A stretch of 18,015 nt of DNA, from positions 1 through 18,015 of the forward strand of contig CALCHD010000092.1 in NCBI GenBank assembly GCA_937901105.1, in the 5' to 3' direction. Position numbers and translations under genes: made by a program. Origin of the DNA: an uncultured Bacteroidales bacterium. GTDB lineage: Bacteria > Bacteroidota > Bacteroidia > Bacteroidales > UBA932. Positions 13,794 through 18,015 of this stretch are shown here, piece after piece (within the stretch, counting starts at the first letter, position 1; each line of letters starts with the position of its first letter). The notes below the pieces were generated by a model. That model saw nothing but the letters and a program-made list of their open reading frames with translations. It had not been told where the DNA came from and did no database searches.

Positions 13794-16307
13794 ATGAATA
13801 TTTCGTACAATTGGCTTAAGGAGTATGTGAAGTTTGACCTTGCTCCTGCAGAGGTTGAGAAGATTCTTACCTCAATTGGATTGGAAGTTGAACATTTTGA
13901 AGAGGTTGAGGAGATTCCAGGCGGCCTTGCAGGTGTTGTGGTTGCGCATGTGCTTGAGTGTGAGAACCATCCTGATTCAGATCATCTTCATGTTACAAAA
14001 GTGGATGCAGGTACAGGCGAGCCTTTGCAGATTGTGTGCGGTGCACCTAATGTTGCAGCAGGTCAGAAAGTTATGCTTGCAACTTTGAATACAAAGCTTA
14101 CCTTCAGCAATGGTGAGGAAATTAAGATAAAGAAGTCAAAGATCCGTGGTGTTGAGTCATTTGGTATGCTATGTGCAGAGGATGAGCTGGGCATTGGCCA
14201 TAACCATGAGGGAATTATGGTGCTTGACCCTTCTGCTGTTCCCGGTACTCCTGCAAAAGATTATCTTGGCTTGAAGACCGATACCCTTTATGAGATAGGA
14301 CTTACCCCTAACCGTGTGGATGCAGCTTCATTCATTGGCGTTGCAAGGGACTTGAGCGCTTATTTGAAGGCAAACAATATGGGTGGTGAGCTTACTCTGC
14401 CTTCAGTTGAAGAATTTGAGGCAAAACTGGCTGCTGCAAAGAAAGAGGGTGCAGTTAAGGTTACTGTAAACGCTAAAGAGGCAGCACCAAGATATAGCGG
14501 ACTTACAATCAAGGGCGTTAAGGTGGGAGAGTCTCCTGAGTGGCTTAAATCAAAGCTTATGATGATTGGCCTCCGTCCTATCAACAGCATTGTTGATATC
14601 ACCAACTATATCCTTATGGAGATGGGCCAGCCAATGCATGCCTTTGATGCAGACATGATTGAGGGAAATGAGGTGGTTGTTGATTTCTGCCCAGAGGGAA
14701 CAAAGTTCGTAACCTTGGATGAGGTTGAGAGAACCCTTTCTGCACAGGATCTTATGATCTGCAATGCAAAAGAGCCTATGTGTATTGGTGGTGTGTTTGG
14801 AGGCATCAAGAGCGGCGTTACAGAGAACACTGTAAATGTTTTCCTTGAGAGTGCGTACTTCAACCCTGTTTCAATCAGAAAGACTTCAAAGAGACATACA
14901 CTAAAGACTGATGCTTCTTTCCGCTATGAGAGGGGCTGTGATCCTGAAGTTACCCTATATGCCCTTAAACGTGCTGCGCTTCTTATTACAGAAATTGCAG
15001 GCGGAGAGATTGTAGGTGATGTTGTTGACATTGTTTCTGCACCTGTGGAGAAGAAAGTTGTGGAGCTTGACTATGCAAGAATCCAGAGATTCATTGGCAA
15101 GGAGATTGGTGTGCAGACAATAAAAGATATTCTTGGATACCTTGAGATGGAGTTTGTAAGCGAGAGCGAGGCGGGCTGTACAGTTAAGGTTCCTACTTAC
15201 AGGGTTGATGTTTACAGGGAGTGTGACATTGTAGAGGATATCCTTAGAATTTACGGCTACAACAATATTGAATTGCCAGCAAATATGAGGGCTTCAATCA
15301 ATACCACTCCAAAACCGGATCCGGAGAGGGTTAAGGTTATGGCATCAGAGTTCATGACTGCAAACGGCTTTATGGAGATGATGAACAACTCCCTTACAAA
15401 GAGTGACTACTATGCAAATCTTAAGACTTATCCGCAGGAGAAATGCGTTATGGTTGTGAACCCGTTGAGCTCAGACCTTAACTGCATGAGGCAGACTTTG
15501 CTTTTGAACGGACTTGAGGTTATTGCATACAATATCAACCGTCAGCAGAATGACTTGAAGCTTTACGAGTACGGTAACGTATACAGCTTCAACCCAGATT
15601 TCAAGGCTCCGGAGTTTGACGCTTCAAATCCTGAAGAGGCTCTTGCCCACAGAAGTGATGCACTTAAAGCATATTCAGAGGAGCCTAAATTCACTTTGTT
15701 CATTACTGGCAACGGTTATCAGAGCTGGAGAAACAAGACAGTGGGAGGCAACTTCTTTGCATTGAAAGGCTACCTTGAGCTGCTTCTTTCAAAATTCGGC
15801 GTTACCCTTGCAAACCTTGAGTACGAGGCTGCACCTTCAGACTTGTTTGCAGAGGGCTTGGTATACAAGATGAACGGAGGCAAGGAGATAGCCGTTATGG
15901 GTACAATATCAAAAGCAAGACTTAAACAGTTTGGTATCAAGCAGCCTGTTTTTGCTGCAGAGATTTCCTGGAATGTACTTTTGAAGGCGGTGAAGAAGAA
16001 TAAGGTACAGTATTCGGAGCTTCCTAAATTCCCGGAGGTTAAGAGAGACTTGGCATTGTTGCTTGACGAGAACGTTTCATTTGCAGAGCTTCGCAAGAGT
16101 GCTCTTGCTACAGAGAAGAAGCTTCTTAAGAGCGTAACCTTGTTTGACGTTTACAAAGGGGAAAAGATCCCTGAAGGCAAGAAACAGTATGCTTTGAGCT
16201 TTGTGCTTCAGGATATGGAGAAAACCTTGAATGACAAGGCTGTGGAGGCTGTAATGGGCAAGCTTCTTGCAACATTCCAGCACAAGCACGGTGCAACATT
16301 GAGATAA
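13794..16307 (+). CDS. pheT: Phenylalanyl-tRNA synthetase beta subunit
   Basis: PheT pairs with PheS to charge tRNA-Phe, and it carries the editing site and tRNA-binding domains. At 837 residues it is somewhat longer than the E. coli protein (795). Domains in order are an N-terminal region MNISYNWLKEYVKF; a tRNA-binding EMAP-type fold (about 42-155, HVLECENHPDSDHLHV and QIVCGAPNVAAGQ); B3/B4 editing (about 215-400); B5 (about 415-490); a catalytic-like core; and a C-terminal anticodon-binding FDX-ACB domain (last ~97 residues, from SELPKFPEVKRDLALL). The ATG at 13794 fits the N-terminal helix. pheS is not nearby, so the two subunits are encoded apart. A terminator follows. Confidence 0.97.
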   Translation: MNISYNWLKEYVKFDLAPAEVEKILTSIGLEVEHFEEVEEIPGGLAGVVVAHVLECENHPDSDHLHVTKVDAGTGEPLQIVCGAPNVAAGQKVMLATLNTKLTFSNGEEIKIKKSKIRGVESFGMLCAEDELGIGHNHEGIMVLDPSAVPGTPAKDYLGLKTDTLYEIGLTPNRVDAASFIGVARDLSAYLKANNMGGELTLPSVEEFEAKLAAAKKEGAVKVTVNAKEAAPRYSGLTIKGVKVGESPEWLKSKLMMIGLRPINSIVDITNYILMEMGQPMHAFDADMIEGNEVVVDFCPEGTKFVTLDEVERTLSAQDLMICNAKEPMCIGGVFGGIKSGVTENTVNVFLESAYFNPVSIRKTSKRHTLKTDASFRYERGCDPEVTLYALKRAALLITEIAGGEIVGDVVDIVSAPVEKKVVELDYARIQRFIGKEIGVQTIKDILGYLEMEFVSESEAGCTVKVPTYRVDVYRECDIVEDILRIYGYNNIELPANMRASINTTPKPDPERVKVMASEFMTANGFMEMMNNSLTKSDYYANLKTYPQEKCVMVVNPLSSDLNCMRQTLLLNGLEVIAYNINRQQNDLKLYEYGNVYSFNPDFKAPEFDASNPEEALAHRSDALKAYSEEPKFTLFITGNGYQSWRNKTVGGNFFALKGYLELLLSKFGVTLANLEYEAAPSDLFAEGLVYKMNGGKEIAVMGTISKARLKQFGIKQPVFAAEISWNVLLKAVKKNKVQYSELPKFPEVKRDLALLLDENVSFAELRKSALATEKKLLKSVTLFDVYKGEKIPEGKKQYALSFVLQDMEKTLNDKAVEAVMGKLLATFQHKHGATLR

Positions 16308-16308
16308 T

Positions 16309-16319
16309 CTTCCCGACAG
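16309..16319 (-). repeat. Single copy of the CTGTCGGGAAG motif after pheT
   Basis: The minus strand reads CTGTCGGGAAG, an exact 11-mer copy, starting 2 nt after the pheT stop and before its terminator. No partner copy is nearby, unlike the pairs at 6363 and 13741. Confidence 0.85.
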
Positions 16320-16337
16320 ATAAAAGTGATACTGAGA

Positions 16338-16369
16338 GAGGCTGACCCCAAAGGTCAGCTTCTTTTTTT
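16338..16369 (+). terminator. Intrinsic terminator of ftsY-pheT
   Basis: GAGGCTGACC (16338-16347) pairs with GGTCAGCTTC (16353-16362) around a CCAAA loop, with one G-T pair. It is followed by seven T (16363-16369). The orientation serves pheT. The minus-strand deacetylase gene that ends at 16421 has no comparable signal; a second hairpin at 16367-16398 lacks a T-run. Confidence 0.9.
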
Positions 16370-16420
16370 GTGCACGAAAGAGGTGTTTGGTGCACAAAGT
16401 TACAGTTGAATGCTTAGTCT

Positions 16421-17032
16421 TTACAGTTCGATGCGTTTGCAGACAAGCCCTTTTTCCTTGATGGCCTCAAGAACTTGAGGAAGTGCTTCAAAAAGGTTGG
16501 GGGCGCATTTGATTGAATCGTGGAATACAATTATGGCACCCGGCTCTATGTATGGAAGAACATTGCGGGCGCATGCCTCTCCGCTGATATTGCGGTTGTA
16601 GTCACGGCTGATGATGTTCCACATTATTGTGTGGTATCTTTCATTCAGCATCCTTGCCTGGTTGGGGCCTATCTGGGCATATGGGGGACGGAACAGGTTG
16701 GACTTGATCATGTCTCCTGCAATGTCTATATCCCTTACGTAGTCACCGGTATTCATTCCCCATCCCTTTACATGGCTGTATGAGTGGTTGCCAACTGCAT
16801 GCCCCCTGCGCTTTACCTCCTCAAACAGTTCGGGGAACATCTCGACGTTCTTTCCTATGCAGAAGAATGTGGCCTTGGCATTATACTTGTCCAGAAGATC
16901 AAGTACCCAAGGGGTGACTTCAGGCCTTGGCCCGTCATCAAAAGTGAGGAAAATGCCATCCTTTTCGTCGGGAAAATTCCAGATGAAAGTAGGGAACAGT
17001 CTTCTGATGATTTTTGGAGGCTTGATTCTCAT
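16421..17032 (-). CDS. Polysaccharide deacetylase (NodB / carbohydrate esterase 4 family)
   Basis: The family removes N- or O-acetyl groups from cell-wall or exopolysaccharide sugars with a metal-dependent mechanism. The 203-residue protein has motif 1 LTFDDGPRP (catalytic base D32, metal ligand D33), motif 2 GNHSYSH (metal ligands H83 and H87), motif 3 FRPPYAQ (R115) and the late motif FHDS with catalytic-acid candidate H171. All active residues are present. The N-terminus MRIKPPKIIRRLFP is basic and has no clear signal peptide, so location is uncertain. The ATG is complementary to 17030-17032. It is divergent from the DUF4296 lipoprotein gene, with promoter elements 67 nt or less apart. The substrate is unknown; peptidoglycan or surface glycan are plausible. 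Confidence 0.93.
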   Translation of the reverse strand: MRIKPPKIIRRLFPTFIWNFPDEKDGIFLTFDDGPRPEVTPWVLDLLDKYNAKATFFCIGKNVEMFPELFEEVKRRGHAVGNHSYSHVKGWGMNTGDYVRDIDIAGDMIKSNLFRPPYAQIGPNQARMLNERYHTIMWNIISRDYNRNISGEACARNVLPYIEPGAIIVFHDSIKCAPNLFEALPQVLEAIKEKGLVCKRIEL

Positions 17033-17047
17033 ATTTGCAATGTTTAC

Positions 17048-17080
17048 GTTGGCAAAAGTAATAATAAAAAATTACCTTTG
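17048..17080 (+). promoter_or_regulatory. Promoter for the DUF4296 lipoprotein gene
   Basis: TACCTTTG (17073-17080) is a perfect TAnnTTTG -7 element, identical to the one before thrS. GTTG (17048-17051) lies 21 nt upstream as a near-consensus -33 box. The ATG follows at 17099. Confidence 0.6.
17053..17060 (-). promoter_or_regulatory. Bacteroidetes -7 element for the polysaccharide deacetylase
   Basis: The minus strand reads TACTTTTG, a match to TAnnTTTG, about 20 nt before the start codon. No -33 box is evident. It overlaps the region used by the divergent promoter. Confidence 0.5.
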
Positions 17081-17098
17081 CATAATATATTTTTGAGT

Positions 17099-17839
17099 AT
17101 GTACGGTATAGTAACGAATATAAGGACAGCGTTGTTTTTGCTATGTTTTCTTTTGTTTGCAGGTTGTGCGGAAAAGGATATCATAGGGAAAAAGGAGATG
17201 TCGGAACTGTTGGCTGACATGCTGCTGGCAGACCAGTCTCTTGTTACCAAATTCAACCTGATGAACCAGAAGGACAGCATACTGATATATCCTTCAATAA
17301 TGAGGAAGCACGGGGTTACTGCTGAACAGTATGAAGCGGCTGTGAAATATTATCTTGATGACGGGGATTCTTATCTGAATATTGTAAAGGAGACAAAGCG
17401 GATCCTTTCTGACAAGGAGAAGGAACTCTCGGAGATTATGAAACTTGAGGCGGAGGAGCGGGATTCAAGGACAATAAATGCTTGGTGGGCCATTGATACG
17501 CTAAAGGCAATTTCTCCAGACAAGCTTAAGTATTATCCCTATTTGCGCAGCTTGAGGTGGCTTGTCCTCACAGAAGACAATAATGGGGAGTGGATGATGA
17601 CAGAACCTGCAATTGAGGATATTCCGCAGAATCCCCAATGGTGGATGAATACTCTGGTACCTCCACAAAGGGAGTTCCATGAATTTATCATTTTGGGCGT
17701 GGATAAAAGGGATGAGAAATTAGATTCAACTGATAAAAATAAGGAGATAAAGAGCAATGAGAAAGTTGGCCGCAAACTATCTGGTAACACTAAACTCAGA
17801 AGAGCCGCTGCTGAAAAACGGTTACCTTCTTTTGAATGA
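17099..17839 (+). CDS. DUF4296 family lipoprotein
   Basis: This 246-residue predicted lipoprotein starts MYGIVTNIRTALFLLCFLLF and has a lipobox FAGC with the lipidated cysteine at C23. The mature N-terminus continues IIGKKEMSELLADMLLADQ, the conserved core of the DUF4296 family of Bacteroidetes. A charged helical region follows (about 95-125), then a Trp-rich segment (NPQWWMNTLVPP) and a Lys-rich tail. Function is unknown. An open frame runs upstream to 16784, antisense to the deacetylase, but the signal peptide and the promoter at 17048-17080 fix the start at 17099. Its last 83 nt are shared, in another frame, with the amidohydrolase start. Membrane sorting (inner or outer) cannot be decided here. 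Confidence 0.87.
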   Translation: MYGIVTNIRTALFLLCFLLFAGCAEKDIIGKKEMSELLADMLLADQSLVTKFNLMNQKDSILIYPSIMRKHGVTAEQYEAAVKYYLDDGDSYLNIVKETKRILSDKEKELSEIMKLEAEERDSRTINAWWAIDTLKAISPDKLKYYPYLRSLRWLVLTEDNNGEWMMTEPAIEDIPQNPQWWMNTLVPPQREFHEFIILGVDKRDEKLDSTDKNKEIKSNEKVGRKLSGNTKLRRAAAEKRLPSFE

Positions 17840-18015
17840 CAATAATGAGGTTGTAGAGGTAGGGGTGCTTGACAAGGAATGTGAGGATACGGAGTTCTAT
17901 AGCGGAATTCTGTGCCCGGGCTTTACTAATGCGCATTGTCATGTGGAGCTGTCACATCTTGTGGGGGCATTTGAGCAGGCTACCGGCATGAGCGGGTTCA
18001 TTAACCAGATCAATG
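17757..18015 (+). CDS. Amidohydrolase family protein, N-terminal 86 residues (3' end outside window)
   Basis: Members are metal-dependent hydrolases such as deaminases and cyclic amidases. The visible part begins MRKLAANYLVTLNSEEPLLK, a beta-sandwich start with KNGYLLLNDNNEVVEVG. It then has YSGILCPGFTNAHCHVELSH, where HCH supplies the first two metal ligands of the HxH motif. The sequence resembles Bacteroidales proteins annotated as aminodeoxyfutalosine- or adenosylhomocysteine-deaminase-like, but the substrate cannot be read from this fragment. The start at ATG 17757 is supported by the conserved MRK- and KNG- segments. It overlaps the DUF4296 gene by 83 bp in a different frame, so the two are probably cotranscribed and coupled. 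Confidence 0.88.
   Translation, partial: MRKLAANYLVTLNSEEPLLKNGYLLLNDNNEVVEVGVLDKECEDTEFYSGILCPGFTNAHCHVELSHLVGAFEQATGMSGFINQIN

Noticed and set aside
16367..16398. TTTGTGCAC / GTGCACAAA hairpin as a terminator for the minus-strand deacetylase
   Set aside because: The minus-strand sequence after it is A-rich rather than T-rich, so it does not meet the intrinsic-terminator pattern. It is noted only as a palindrome pair.
16784..17098. Upstream extension of the DUF4296 frame to 16784
   Set aside because: It is antisense to the well-supported deacetylase gene. The lipoprotein signal peptide and a promoter at 17048-17080 place the start at 17099.
1..18015. tRNA, rRNA, CRISPR array, insertion sequence or prophage
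   Set aside because: No cloverleaf or CCA ends, no regularly spaced repeats with spacers, and no transposase, integrase or phage protein could be recognised in any frame.

Overview
The window looks like chromosomal core DNA from an anaerobic member of the Bacteroidetes, most likely order Bacteroidales. The gene content supports this: DUF4295, DUF4199 and DUF4296 proteins, which are largely confined to this phylum; a long Bacteroidetes-type LepB; a bactofilin; and an oxygen-sensitive class III ribonucleotide reductase. Several gene starts are preceded by TAnnTTTG, the Bacteroidetes -7 element, and most starts lack a clear Shine-Dalgarno sequence. I cannot name the genus.

Layout. Positions 1-5238 (+) hold the 3' end of secA, then lpdA, a bactofilin gene, nrdD and nrdG, the last two overlapping by 8 nt. 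Positions 5239-5396 hold a 115-bp inverted-repeat element and a bidirectional terminator between convergent genes. Positions 5397-6928 (-) hold a two-gene operon, DUF4199 membrane protein then family 2 glycosyltransferase. It is divergent from the translation block at 7066-11707 (+): thrS, infC, rpmI, rplT, lepB. A second ribosomal operon follows (rpmB, rpmG, DUF4295), closed by a strong terminator and a GC-rich tandem repeat. Then come ftsY-pheT (+) with a terminator, a polysaccharide deacetylase (-), and divergent from it a DUF4296 lipoprotein overlapping the start of an amidohydrolase cut by the window edge.

How the genes fit together. Most of the window serves protein synthesis and export: two aminoacyl-tRNA synthetase genes, IF-3, four ribosomal proteins, SecA, FtsY (receptor for signal-recognition-particle targeting) and LepB (signal peptide removal). 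Around these are dNTP supply for anaerobic growth (NrdD with its activase NrdG), a dihydrolipoamide dehydrogenase and envelope functions.

Points of most interest. (1) The 11-mer CTGTCGGGAAG occurs five times exactly, with further close copies. It lies singly inside genes and as inverted pairs between genes, a pattern that resembles DNA uptake sequences. (2) infC has no ATG/GTG/TTG start able to include its conserved N-terminus; it appears to start at AUC behind an unusually strong Shine-Dalgarno sequence. (3) There is a 115-bp element with 29-bp inverted arms. (4) A pair of GC-rich palindromic tandem repeats follows the rpmG operon. (5) The DUF4296 and amidohydrolase genes share 83 bp. I found no tRNA, rRNA, CRISPR array, insertion sequence or prophage gene.
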